Source: a virus. From it: a stretch of DNA of 55,339 nucleotides. This document shows positions 23,285 to 30,820 of the stretch, in pieces. Position 1 is the first letter of the stretch. Each line of letters starts with the position of its first letter. A program made the translations under genes and the position numbers. Below the pieces are notes generated by a model. The model saw only the letters and a list, made by a program, of their open reading frames with translations. It made no database searches and had not been told where the DNA came from. The stretch is from IMG/VR virus record IMGVR_UViG_3300024261_000039, positions 1-55,339 of that record. One strand, given 5' to 3'.

Positions 23285-25059
23285 CTTGGATCGGGTCAAA
23301 AAATGTACCTCCCCTTTCTCACCTTGTTTCTGGCGAAACTTTACTTCGGGATTTGGGTGAGTGGATGAGGGGTTTTGAGGGGGTCTTTGGACTCGACCTT
23401 GAGACCACGGATTTGAGTGGTCGATGGGCATCAGGTGGTCGGGTTCGACTGCTTCAGATTTACCGTGGGGATATCGATCAGGGTATTGTTATTGATGTTG
23501 GTGAGTGCGGTCTTGAACCTTTTAAAGAGGTCATGGAAGGTCATGTGTATGTTGCTCACAATGCAGTGTTTGAGCAGACATGGTTCGTAGATGCTGATAT
23601 ACACATAGAAGTTCACGACACAATGCTTGCGTACTCGGCTATGGTGGGTGGTGTCATGAGTTTGAATGATATGAGTAAGCGACTACTCGGTGTCGAACTT
23701 GATAAGTCATTTCAGAAAGGTGGGTGGAGCCGCGAGGAATTATCTGATGGGCAAATTGGTTATGCCTTTACCGATGCATGGGTGGTGTCAGAGATATGGG
23801 ATTTAGTTTCCACGGAGATGGATCAGAAAGATTGTCGGTCAGGATATGAGGTTTTACTCGGTGCTGTACCCATGGTGGTTGAAATGCAACTCCACGGATT
23901 TACTTTCGATGTTGACTCCCACGCCCAGTTCATAGCGAAGTTTCAGAAAGGGTATGAGACTGCTGAATCCTACCTCAGATGGAAGGTCGGTGACGATGTT
24001 GAGAATTGGGGATCGGTGCGTCAGATTGACGTATGGTTTGAGCAGAAATTAGCTGATCTTCCACGGGAAGAAAGACGGAAAGTTTATCGTTGGCCCAAGA
24101 CCCCCAAAGGTATGCGTTCCTATGGCTCAGTGGCCCTCAGTGAGGCGATAAGCAAGGGACTAGTGCCACAGTCTTTGGTCAAGATTTTCAGGGCTTATAC
24201 GGTACGACAGAAGAGGGCAAAAATCATCAGTTCTTTTGGTGAATCTCTGCTTGGAAGAGTATATGACGGCAGGATCAAAGGGAACTTCTCAATCTCACGT
24301 GCCAAGACAGGACGTATGTCTAGCGACAAGCCCAACTTCCAGAACTTTCCTAATGGGAAATTTCGTGATCTGTTTGTTGCATCGAAAGGCCATCAGCTTG
24401 TCATCTGTGACTACTCTCAGATAGAGGTGAGATGCCTTGGTGAGATGGCAGATGAGGATGTGTTCCGTGAAATCTTTAAGTCTGGTGGTGATTTCCATTA
24501 CAACACAGCATCGGCAATGTTTAATAAGAGGGTCGAAAATGTAACGAAAGAGGAAAGGCGTAGTGCAAAGGCGTTATCTTTTGGCATTCAATATGGAATG
24601 GGTTCTGCGTCCATAGCTAGAGCATTGGGTGTTGGTATAACAGAGGCTGAAGAGTACTTACAAGCTTGGCTAGATAAGTACCCAAAGGTAAGAGTATGGC
24701 GAGAGAAGGCCATGACTCTGAACCAGACGGGTCAACCAATCAGGACAGCAGGGGGAAGGTTGATATCTGGTACGTCTAAGTTTGTCCCTGCTCAGTTAGT
24801 GAATTTCCCAGTTCAGGGATCGGCAGGGGATGTGCTTTACAACGCTATGAGACGAGTGATGGTGGACAAAGACGCAGATGTGAAAGCGTTATCTGTTGTC
24901 CACGATGAGATAATTTTAGAGTGTCCCACCGATCAGGTCGAGGACACAAAGAAGATGTTAGAAAGTGCGATGGCACAGGGGTATCTTGATGTATTCCCTG
25001 ACGCTGACATAACGGGCATCGTTGATGCAGAATCTGGTGATAATTGGGGAGCGAAGTAA
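23218..25059 (+). CDS. Family A DNA polymerase with 3'-5' exonuclease
   Basis: The 613-residue protein has an N-terminal DnaQ-like proofreading domain (GLDLETTDL with Asp60 and Glu62; DTMLAYS; AFTDAWV) and a PolA polymerase domain. That domain shows RAKTGRMSSDKPNFQNFP (361-378), motif A DYSQIEVR with Asp398, motif B RRSAKALSFGIQYG and motif C VHDE (561-564). There is no 5' nuclease domain and no DnaJ-type insertion. It begins two bases after the helicase stop, with AGG in that stop region as a ribosome site. It is the replicative polymerase. Confidence 0.93.
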   Translation: MTNNKKRSMEKSVATFGVRKVRSWIGSKNVPPLSHLVSGETLLRDLGEWMRGFEGVFGLDLETTDLSGRWASGGRVRLLQIYRGDIDQGIVIDVGECGLEPFKEVMEGHVYVAHNAVFEQTWFVDADIHIEVHDTMLAYSAMVGGVMSLNDMSKRLLGVELDKSFQKGGWSREELSDGQIGYAFTDAWVVSEIWDLVSTEMDQKDCRSGYEVLLGAVPMVVEMQLHGFTFDVDSHAQFIAKFQKGYETAESYLRWKVGDDVENWGSVRQIDVWFEQKLADLPREERRKVYRWPKTPKGMRSYGSVALSEAISKGLVPQSLVKIFRAYTVRQKRAKIISSFGESLLGRVYDGRIKGNFSISRAKTGRMSSDKPNFQNFPNGKFRDLFVASKGHQLVICDYSQIEVRCLGEMADEDVFREIFKSGGDFHYNTASAMFNKRVENVTKEERRSAKALSFGIQYGMGSASIARALGVGITEAEEYLQAWLDKYPKVRVWREKAMTLNQTGQPIRTAGGRLISGTSKFVPAQLVNFPVQGSAGDVLYNAMRRVMVDKDADVKALSVVHDEIILECPTDQVEDTKKMLESAMAQGYLDVFPDADITGIVDAESGDNWGAK

Positions 25060-25547
25060 TGAATAATATGGTTGAGAGAGTGGTCGATTGGAACCTTATA
25101 GCAGGTAATTACAGAGGTGATCTTGAACATCCACCGTGGACATCAGTCTGGCGTCAGTACGGGTTACTCCGTGAAGAGTTCAACGAGACAGGTGTCGCAT
25201 TAGACGAGCGTGATATATCAGAGGTTGTAGATGGGGCCGTTGATTGCATGGTCGTGTGTATCGGACTCATGAATAGACTAGGTTTGAGCAAAGACCAAGT
25301 GAACTCCGCCATTGACGAGGTGCTGAGTTCAAATGAAAGTAAATTCACAACAGACAAACGGGTTGCTCTTGAATCTGCTGATCGCTATATCAGGGCAGGG
25401 GTGGCAGTCGAGGTTAGTAAGTCCTCGCCTTATATTCTAAAAGTTTCGGGTGGTTCTAATCCTGAGTATCCCATAGGTAAAATTCTGAAGGTGGATTCTT
25501 ACGTCAAACCTGACCTTGAGTCTGCCCTTAGTGAGGAAAGCTATTGA
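25059..25547 (+). CDS. MazG-like nucleotide pyrophosphohydrolase
   Basis: The 162-residue protein shows the all-alpha NTP-pyrophosphohydrolase pattern in WRQYGLLREEFNETGVAL (Glu39, Glu40, Glu43) and ISEVVDGAVDCMVVCIGLMNRLG (Asp58, Asp62). The C-terminal ~60 residues are not part of the family core. The ATG overlaps the polymerase stop (TAATG) with GGAG seven bases before the overlap, so it is preferred to upstream in-frame starts. Phage MazG-like enzymes hydrolyse nucleotides or alarmones (family knowledge); the substrate here is not known. Confidence 0.65.
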   Translation: MNNMVERVVDWNLIAGNYRGDLEHPPWTSVWRQYGLLREEFNETGVALDERDISEVVDGAVDCMVVCIGLMNRLGLSKDQVNSAIDEVLSSNESKFTTDKRVALESADRYIRAGVAVEVSKSSPYILKVSGGSNPEYPIGKILKVDSYVKPDLESALSEESY

Positions 25548-25744
25548 GGATCAAGACAGGTGATTACGAGATTAAATTTTACGACAGGTACGGGGCCAAA
25601 GTGAAAACCACACGTAAAGCATCAGCGTCCAGTTACACATCAGCGATTTTGAAAGGTAGAAAATTCATTGGTATCCACGGCCTTAACTCTTTTAGAGTAG
25701 ATCGCCTGATCTATAACTCGTTAGATAAGAGAGGGTTCTTTTGA
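25544..25744 (+). CDS. Small hypothetical protein
   Basis: A 66-residue basic beta-rich protein (DYEIKFYDRYGAKVKTTRKA) beginning at a TTG that overlaps the previous stop (TTGA), with GAGG seven bases upstream. Its own stop overlaps the next TTG in the same way. No family recognised. The repeated TTGA coupling suggests all three genes are co-translated. Confidence 0.55.
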   Translation: MRIKTGDYEIKFYDRYGAKVKTTRKASASSYTSAILKGRKFIGIHGLNSFRVDRLIYNSLDKRGFF

Positions 25745-25875
25745 AAGAGTGGCTGAACAAGTGGATAGGTTGGGGTCGTGATGACCATCGATGTCAGGGG
25801 TTTATCGTCTCCCCACGGGAAGGTATTAAAACTTGCACAACTTGTGGCAAGATGACGCCCCTATCTCAAGTGTAA
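25741..25875 (+). CDS. Small zinc-binding protein (44 aa)
   Basis: The frame starts at a TTG overlapping the previous TGA, with GAGAGGG six bases upstream. It encodes HRC...CTTC, a likely single zinc site, after a Trp-rich start (EWLNKWIGWGRDDH). It ends the rightward early operon. Its last 10 bases overlap the end of the convergent minus-strand zinc-finger gene. Confidence 0.55.
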   Translation: MKEWLNKWIGWGRDDHRCQGFIVSPREGIKTCTTCGKMTPLSQV

Positions 25876-26027
25876 TTATCGTAGAGTGCAAGGTACTCAA
25901 GATATTGAAGATACTCGTTTAACTTGTCTTGGTGCAGTCGTTTGAATCCTAAACACCACTCACACTGATATTTGTGGGTAGTGTCACGGGCTAGGCCCGT
26001 GCCTTTGCAGGGTGGGCAGGGCGTCAT
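25866..26027 (-). CDS. Small DnaJ-like zinc-finger protein (53 aa)
   Basis: The ATG overlaps the upstream stop (TGATG). The product starts CPPCKGTG, like a DnaJ CxxCxGxG half-site, with CEWC 16 residues later, followed by a Leu/Tyr-rich helix. It is the last gene of the minus-strand accessory block and overlaps the convergent rightward operon by 10 bases. Role unknown; such knuckles bind zinc and often nucleic acid or partners. Confidence 0.55.
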   Translation of the reverse strand: MTPCPPCKGTGLARDTTHKYQCEWCLGFKRLHQDKLNEYLQYLEYLALYDNYT

Positions 26028-26350
26028 CAATGGACTGTCCTGTACGGATTTGAGTTTATAAACTCAAAGTTTACATTCAACTCCTCATCACTAAAGTCAT
26101 ACGCTATCTTCTCGACAAGAGTCTCGACAATCTCTGACCATTGGCCTACATCAGCTTCAGCGGTCAGTAGGCTAAACAATCCACAACCTACCAACACCTC
26201 ACTCAACTTAGACACAGTGACATCATCGTCACCATGCCGTTGCGATAGTAACCTCAACGCTCTGAGAAATGTGTTGACCGCATCTTCCCTGAGTTGAGTG
26301 TCCTTATCTCTAAGGGTATTCAACTCTTCCTGAGTTAATTTTTTATCCAT
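26027..26350 (-). CDS. Hypothetical helical protein
   Basis: A 107-residue protein (DKKLTQEELNTLRDKDTQLREDAVNTFLRALRLL), acidic and mostly helical. The ATG at 26350 overlaps the end of the upstream gene by 8 bases; a GTG at 26365 is an alternative with GGGGTG upstream. No family recognised; part of the minus-strand accessory operon. Confidence 0.5.
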   Translation of the reverse strand: MDKKLTQEELNTLRDKDTQLREDAVNTFLRALRLLSQRHGDDDVTVSKLSEVLVGCGLFSLLTAEADVGQWSEIVETLVEKIAYDFSDEELNVNFEFINSNPYRTVH

Positions 26351-26567
26351 GGCTAAGTTTACCACCGAACACCCCAGAATAAATGTTGAGAGTGTAGCGA
26401 GGTTCCCGATGGTTCACTATCCTAAACTCTCGTATGTCTGCATCCACAACCCCCCTCAGAAACTTAGTTGCTTTCCGATGACTGTTGAACTCAGCCAACC
26501 CCATCCATCTGTTGCCCACTTTTTCTTCCACGATCAACCATCGCTTAAACGAATGTAGTCTGCTCAT
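26343..26567 (-). CDS. Small hypothetical protein
   Basis: A 74-residue basic protein (SRLHSFKRWLIVEEKVGNRWMGLAEF). The ATG at 26567 is chosen because GGGAGAGTGAG stands directly before it, the recurrent ribosome site of this block; an in-frame upstream ATG (26642) lies inside the preceding gene. Function unknown. Confidence 0.55.
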   Translation of the reverse strand: MSRLHSFKRWLIVEEKVGNRWMGLAEFNSHRKATKFLRGVVDADIREFRIVNHREPRYTLNIYSGVFGGKLSHG

Positions 26568-26568
26568 C

Positions 26569-26988
26569 TCACTCTCCCTCTGCCAACTCAAAGTTAATCT
26601 CAACACGACCCACGCCCGTGTAGTCCCGATTCGATGATCCATCTAGGGGGTAGCTAATGTCGTAAGTGCCTCCCTGATCACAAGCCAGAACTACAGGTAC
26701 TTCAGGGTCGAACTGTTGTAGTTCTTTGATTAAGTCTTTCACTTTAAAATAGGGGTACGGTGATAAACCTACTAAGCGTCTCACCTCTGCCAATTTGTCA
26801 TCAGGGTAACCCTTAACTTTGGCTAGTAATTTCTCCATACCCTCAACCCCACTACCACAAGCACCACCACTAAGGGTTGCTTCAAAATCCCATCGGGCCA
26901 TTTCCATAACCTCGTTTAGAGGGACTTGCTTGACGTACTCGTCAGCAAAGTCCTTAAAGCATTTATGTGTTCTTTCTTTTTCAGTCAT
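26569..26988 (-). CDS. Hypothetical protein with conserved C-terminal regulatory-like module
   Basis: A 139-residue protein. The N-terminal half is helical. The C-terminal half has VKDLIKELQQFDPEVPVVLACDQGGTYDIS, a small module often seen in phage and plasmid proteins of unknown function. The ATG overlaps the upstream stop as ATGA, so translation is coupled. Confidence 0.55.
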   Translation of the reverse strand: MTEKERTHKCFKDFADEYVKQVPLNEVMEMARWDFEATLSGGACGSGVEGMEKLLAKVKGYPDDKLAEVRRLVGLSPYPYFKVKDLIKELQQFDPEVPVVLACDQGGTYDISYPLDGSSNRDYTGVGRVEINFELAEGE

Positions 26989-27596
26989 GACTTAACCCCT
27001 CTCGGTGTAGGTCTTACCTCATTGATATAGTTGCGTAACGCACGTTGTGCGTCCTTAACCCCATACTCAGAGGGGATAGTCTCTCTGAGAATTTCTTGCA
27101 CGATAAATATTTTCATATCTTCATGGTTCTCAGGCCCACCACCCATCACAGGGTAGACAGTACACTCAAGCCAACCGTATATAAAATCCTTCAAAGTTTC
27201 GATGGTATTCTTTTCCCAATTGCAGTCTGACCACATGTCAGACGCCTCGTCTTCAACGTGTTCAAGGGTTTCCCAGAACGTGTGAGGTTCAGTCCATACC
27301 AGTGGAATTTCAGCATCGCTACCCTCCACGATAGATGAGATGCCCACGCCTGTAATTTCAATCTTGCGGCTCGGTGTGAACGACAGGGGGTTGTAGATGC
27401 TATCCCTTCGGGGTAGGTCTTCACCACTAGTCACCCAACTACCCATGTCGTTCAGTTGGAACTGCACGGAGATGTTCACCCCAACACCGGCCTTGTACAC
27501 TGCACGATAGAATTCATAGGGGGATTCGTAATCTTTCATGAGTTCCTTGAAACTACTCACGGGTTTCTCTTCCATTACTCTATTTGTTCTGCTCAT
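26985..27596 (-). CDS. Hypothetical protein of accessory block
   Basis: A 203-residue acidic protein with several Trp residues (MWSDCNWEKN, FIYGWLECTVYPVMGGG). The ATG at 27596 follows GGAGAGTAAT. An in-frame ATG at 27608 is part of that ribosome site, and the longest frame (27707) would overlap the upstream gene. No family recognised. Confidence 0.55.
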   Translation of the reverse strand: MSRTNRVMEEKPVSSFKELMKDYESPYEFYRAVYKAGVGVNISVQFQLNDMGSWVTSGEDLPRRDSIYNPLSFTPSRKIEITGVGISSIVEGSDAEIPLVWTEPHTFWETLEHVEDEASDMWSDCNWEKNTIETLKDFIYGWLECTVYPVMGGGPENHEDMKIFIVQEILRETIPSEYGVKDAQRALRNYINEVRPTPRGVKS

Positions 27597-27684
27597 ATTA
27601 CTCTCCATTTTTGATTGACTCATTGCTATGCCAACTGTCACAGTTGATATAGAAATGAGTGACCCAACACAGGGCCACCAATTC

Positions 27685-27927
27685 TCAGTATTTAAAATCA
27701 ACTTCAATAACTTCGGGGTATTCCTTTTGTATGCAGTCTGCTAGTCTATGCAATGCAGGGTCAGACACATCACCATGAATCTCGGTGACTGTTGCGAAGC
27801 CATTTACGATTTTGCAATTGATAGTCCACGTTAGTGACACCCCCACCAAACCTATGTCAGTAAGTCTCCAGTTCTTAATGGTCTTACTCTTTGGCATATC
27901 GAAAACAATCTTTGCTGTTGTACTCAT
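27685..27927 (-). CDS. Small hypothetical protein
   Basis: An 80-residue protein of predicted alternating strands and one helix (RLTDIGLVGVSLTWTINCKIVNG, ALHRLADCIQKEYPEV). GGGGTGAG precedes the ATG, which overlaps the upstream stop as ATGA. About 88 bases follow before the next gene. Function unknown. Confidence 0.5.
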   Translation of the reverse strand: MSTTAKIVFDMPKSKTIKNWRLTDIGLVGVSLTWTINCKIVNGFATVTEIHGDVSDPALHRLADCIQKEYPEVIEVDFKY

Positions 27928-28139
27928 AACTCACCCCTGATGATTAAAATTTCTCTTATTAATTTATCTAGCTTTTCATTCTGGTCTTTCACAAATTCAT
28001 GTGCGACCTCGACATAAGGACTGTCTAAAAACTTCAAAGCTACCGCTAGTGATTGCCCTTTATCAATCTCCTTCTCAACTTGTCTGCGTTGCTCGACAAG
28101 GGCAGTAACCCTTTCCGTTTTGTATTCAATGACATCCAT
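27924..28139 (-). CDS. Small coiled-coil protein
   Basis: A 71-residue protein rich in Glu, Lys and Leu with a heptad-like pattern (VTALVEQRRQVEKEIDKG; DQNEKLDKLIREILII). The ATG at 28139 directly follows GGAGAGTGAG; the earlier ATG (28151) is in the same frame and gives a MESE prefix. An AT-rich promoter-like region (TATTAT near 28160) precedes it. Confidence 0.5.
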   Translation of the reverse strand: MDVIEYKTERVTALVEQRRQVEKEIDKGQSLAVALKFLDSPYVEVAHEFVKDQNEKLDKLIREILIIRGEL

Positions 28140-28190
28140 CTCACTCTCCATTTTTGTTATAATATATTTGCCTTGTGGATCAGGTAAAAC

Positions 28191-28232
28191 TTGCGGCTAG
28201 GAATTTCTTTTGCGATAGGTTCCTAGCCGCAA
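28191..28232. terminator. Bidirectional intrinsic terminator
   Basis: Perfect 13-bp stem TTGCGGCTAGGAA (28191-28203) with its complement (28220-28232), followed by T-rich sequence on both strands. It lies just after the stop of the DUF932-like gene. Confidence 0.75.
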
Positions 28233-28237
28233 ACTTT

Positions 28238-29014
28238 TTATGCGGCCTCAAGTTTGTACAATTCTTCATCTAAGATTCTTGTTTGAATCGCTGTACGTTT
28301 AGCAATCAACTGCGGATTACATTCTCGTGCCGTGCGTGAAGGCTTTATCGCTTCGGTGCAACTCTGTTGCAATCGCCACAATGACCATCCGTTTGAAGCG
28401 TGTTCTTTGTACTTTGGTGCATCCCATTGCTGAATCGCACCCCCAAGTTGTGAGGGTGATAATCCACCTGCTCTGAAGATGTTCCCCAAGACGCTTGTGC
28501 CACGGTCTTGACTCAACTCGACATCCTTGTACGCTTTGATGAACTCCACCTGACGTTCCAGAATCTCAGGTACTCGCTCAAAGATTCCATCAATAATTGA
28601 TCCCATTCTTGAATTCAGATGGGTCGTTTGCTTGGTCGAGATGGCATCGCCCAAGTCACCCGAAAAACAGAGATTTGAGCAAACCGTCACTCGGTTACCA
28701 ATGACCAATGACCTCGGTAAAGTTTGATTAGTGCTTGCCCTTAATCCGATGATCGGTGACCACGATTTATCACCATTAGGGTTCGCTAATTTCAACGCAC
28801 CAAAGAACTGACGGTGCTTTTGAGTTGTCACGAATTCACTTTGAGTTACTGTGATTCCGTGCTTGTCAATTCCTTCCATCACCTGTTCAGCAAAGGTGCT
28901 GAACTCAACAGGGTTGTGAACAGTTCCCATCGCAGATACGGATGGGATATTTTTCAAGCCTTCCAATGTGTGATGGACGTTAGCGGCAGATGGATATAAG
29001 AGTGCTGTTGTCAT
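28238..29014 (-). CDS. DUF932-like protein
   Basis: The 258-residue protein resembles the DUF932 family of phages and plasmids: QFFGALKLAN, then PIIGLRASTNQTLPRSLVIGNRVTVCSNLCFSGD and a helical C-terminal half. The family has no proven biochemical function. It is a single-gene unit, with a promoter plus operator at 29048-29099 and a terminator at 28191-28232. GGAG stands seven bases before the ATG. Confidence 0.65.
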   Translation of the reverse strand: MTTALLYPSAANVHHTLEGLKNIPSVSAMGTVHNPVEFSTFAEQVMEGIDKHGITVTQSEFVTTQKHRQFFGALKLANPNGDKSWSPIIGLRASTNQTLPRSLVIGNRVTVCSNLCFSGDLGDAISTKQTTHLNSRMGSIIDGIFERVPEILERQVEFIKAYKDVELSQDRGTSVLGNIFRAGGLSPSQLGGAIQQWDAPKYKEHASNGWSLWRLQQSCTEAIKPSRTARECNPQLIAKRTAIQTRILDEELYKLEAA

Positions 29015-29047
29015 TTTATTTCTCCAGTTGTGTTGTTTAAAATTTTT

Positions 29048-29099
29048 AGCATTTGCTAAAAGTTAAGTTAATCTTATTCCTATGCGTTAGCTATGTCAA
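29048..29099 (-). promoter_or_regulatory. Promoter-operator unit for DUF932-like gene
   Basis: On the minus strand: TTGACA (29099-29094), 17 bases, TAAGAT (29076-29071). The operator TAGCATTTGCTA lies just after the predicted start (core 29048-29057). The leader TTTTAAACAACACAAC also occurs before the gene starting at 32080. Confidence 0.7.
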
Positions 29100-29112
29100 C
29101 AGCTAATGCTAT

Positions 29113-29496
29113 TTATTTTTCAGTATTTTTAATTTTAGGATCATTACTATGGTAGTAACACACCAACGTACCGTTCCATAGTTCATTGTGAGGGGTGACT
29201 TTTCCGCATTGATTACAATGACCTTCGTGAGTCGCTCGGATTTTACTGGCCGCCCAGTAATGGCATTTGAGACACCTTTTTACACCAAAGAGAGATTTCC
29301 ATGGGGTAATCCCCTCGACTCCAAGACTCTCTTTTGAGATTGGATCATTACACTCAGTACAATGTGCTATATCGTGCTTGTCTCTAAGTTCTAGTGAGTG
29401 TTTGCACAATTGATCAAACTCGTTTTTCAGATCGGTTATATCTTCGACGCTGTACAAGTGGATGTTACCCACCCCCTCAAAATTACATTGTTTCAT
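29113..29496 (-). CDS. Protein with three CxxC zinc knuckles
   Basis: The 127-residue protein carries HCTEC, RCLKCHYW and HCNQC pairs, enough for one or two zinc sites, separated by a helical region (VEDITDLKNEFDQLCKHSLELRD). The ATG at 29496 directly follows GGAGAGTGAA. It lies downstream of the terminator at 29560-29586, so it needs its own promoter or read-through. Probably a nucleic-acid-binding or adaptor protein (inference). Confidence 0.55.
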   Translation of the reverse strand: MKQCNFEGVGNIHLYSVEDITDLKNEFDQLCKHSLELRDKHDIAHCTECNDPISKESLGVEGITPWKSLFGVKRCLKCHYWAASKIRATHEGHCNQCGKVTPHNELWNGTLVCYYHSNDPKIKNTEK

Positions 29497-29559
29497 TTCA
29501 CTCTCCATTTTAGTTGCCCTCATTGTTAAGATAACTATCACTAATTACCTTAAAAATGA

Positions 29560-29586
29560 GAGGGGTTTTCACCCCTCGGTTTTTTA
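29560..29586. terminator. Intrinsic terminator
   Basis: Stem GAGGGG (29560-29565), loop TTTTCA, CCCCTC (29572-29577), followed by a T-run on the plus strand and T-rich sequence on the minus strand. It ends the minus unit 30080-29584. Confidence 0.7.
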
Positions 29587-29898
29587 AATGAATGGGAAAC
29601 CACCCATTCCCAACGGACTTTGTGACAGTTCCTTTGCCCACTTGACTGATGCATCGTTACGAGCATCGGTATAGTCCTTCATTCCATGTACCTCAATGGT
29701 TTTCAACAATGCCCCCATGAAACATTGCTGTAATGTTGGATGCTGAAAGGTCAATGATTTACCCATCATTTCACCCACCTCAGTGCTGTCACCCATGTTA
29801 ATTTCTTTTATCAACGCATCCATCGCATTTTTAATGCGTTGTTCTTTGTCAGTTTTTGCTATGTGACGGTTTAATGCTATCGCTAATTCATCAGTCAT
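29584..29898 (-). CDS. Hypothetical helical protein
   Basis: A 104-residue protein, mostly helical, with Met-rich segments (NAMDALIKEINMGDSTEVGEMMGK). The start overlaps the stop of the upstream zinc-ribbon gene as ATGA. It is the second gene of a two-gene unit that ends at the terminator 29560-29586. No family recognised. Confidence 0.5.
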   Translation of the reverse strand: MTDELAIALNRHIAKTDKEQRIKNAMDALIKEINMGDSTEVGEMMGKSLTFQHPTLQQCFMGALLKTIEVHGMKDYTDARNDASVKWAKELSQSPLGMGGFPFI

Positions 29899-30080
29899 CT
29901 GATACCCCCTTCAACTATGTATAAGTGTGTGCTGTGACAGATAGGGCAGAACACGCCCCGTTCCCCATCCCTGTGTTTGATTCGGGGATTTTCTGCATGA
30001 TCTTTGCCCCGATATTTACACCTCAAACATTCAGATATTTCCCCACCCTTGATAATTTCCCACATTTTTTTAGTCTCCAT
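29895..30080 (-). CDS. Small zinc-ribbon protein
   Basis: A 61-residue protein with CLRC and CPIC separated by a charged loop, the layout of a zinc ribbon. The ATG at 30080 follows GGAGAGTAAA; the ATG inside that site would add a MESK prefix. It is the first gene after the promoter-operator repeat 30095-30161. Confidence 0.55.
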   Translation of the reverse strand: METKKMWEIIKGGEISECLRCKYRGKDHAENPRIKHRDGERGVFCPICHSTHLYIVEGGIR

Positions 30081-30094
30081 TTTACTCTCCATTT

Positions 30095-30161
30095 TTGTTA
30101 AAAGTTCCTAGCAATTGCTAAGGCTTAACTAATGCTAAACCTTAGCAAATGATATGTCAAT
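30095..30161 (-). promoter_or_regulatory. Promoter-operator repeat, copy 1 (67 bp)
   Basis: On the minus strand: TTGACA (30160-30155), 17 bases, TAGCAT (30137-30132), then operator TAGCAATTGCTA (30120-30109) right after the predicted start. The whole 67-base block is identical to 30745-30811. Confidence 0.65.
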
Positions 30162-30726
30162 GGCTATTGCTATCAATCATAACTTTTGTTGGTCTTTGCA
30201 CTATGGTCTGTTCTGTTCCATCACGTAGGCCATGCTCTTTGACCTTTGCCCAGAAATTAATCGTGTCACCTTTTTCTGCTGACGCCATGGCACCTGATCC
30301 TTTCCAGATAATAACGTCATCGCCTTGTTTCATAATTTTGACGTAGGTTGTGCCATAATCCGTCTCATAATATGCGGTTCCAAAAACAACACACGTGAAT
30401 TGCTCTCGCCCACCCACAACACCAGTATGTCGTGATAGGGCATTTTGTTCTTTAAATTTGGCCTTGCGTTCAGCCTTTTTAGCAATTATTTTTTCAACTG
30501 CTTTTACTTGATTAGCAGTAAGGCCACCGTATTCCAACCATGCTGAATACATTTTATCGACAAAGTTTTGATCTAAAGTAGTTCCATTTTCATTCAAAAA
30601 ATCCACAATTTCTGGGTGTTCTGAATTGAATTTTTTTGATCTGGTTTTACAAGCATTTTCCATTTTATACCGCTCGATGGCAGGGAAATAATTTGCCGCA
30701 CCCACGTGTTCATCGTTATAAGCCAT
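30157..30726 (-). CDS. Putative OB-fold nucleic-acid-binding protein
   Basis: A 189-residue protein with a helical N-terminal half and a basic helix (KAVEKIIAKKAERKAKFKEQNALSRHTG). The C-terminal beta-rich module TYVKIMKQGDDVIIWKGSG...GDTINFWAKVKEHG looks like an OB fold found at the end of many phage proteins. GGAG stands eight bases before the ATG. A single-gene unit under promoter copy 2. ssDNA or RNA binding is inferred. Confidence 0.5.
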   Translation of the reverse strand: MAYNDEHVGAANYFPAIERYKMENACKTRSKKFNSEHPEIVDFLNENGTTLDQNFVDKMYSAWLEYGGLTANQVKAVEKIIAKKAERKAKFKEQNALSRHTGVVGGREQFTCVVFGTAYYETDYGTTYVKIMKQGDDVIIWKGSGAMASAEKGDTINFWAKVKEHGLRDGTEQTIVQRPTKVMIDSNSH

Positions 30727-30744
30727 AATAATATCTCCACTTAG

Positions 30745-30811
30745 TTGTTAAAAGTTCCTAGCAATTGCTAAGGCTTAACTAATGCTAAACCTTAGCAAAT
30801 GATATGTCAAT
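30745..30811 (-). promoter_or_regulatory. Promoter-operator repeat, copy 2 (67 bp)
   Basis: Perfect copy of 30095-30161: TTGACA (30810-30805), TAGCAT (30787-30782), operator TAGCAATTGCTA (30770-30759). It drives the gene starting at 30726. Confidence 0.65.
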
Positions 30812-30820
30812 AGCTAATAG

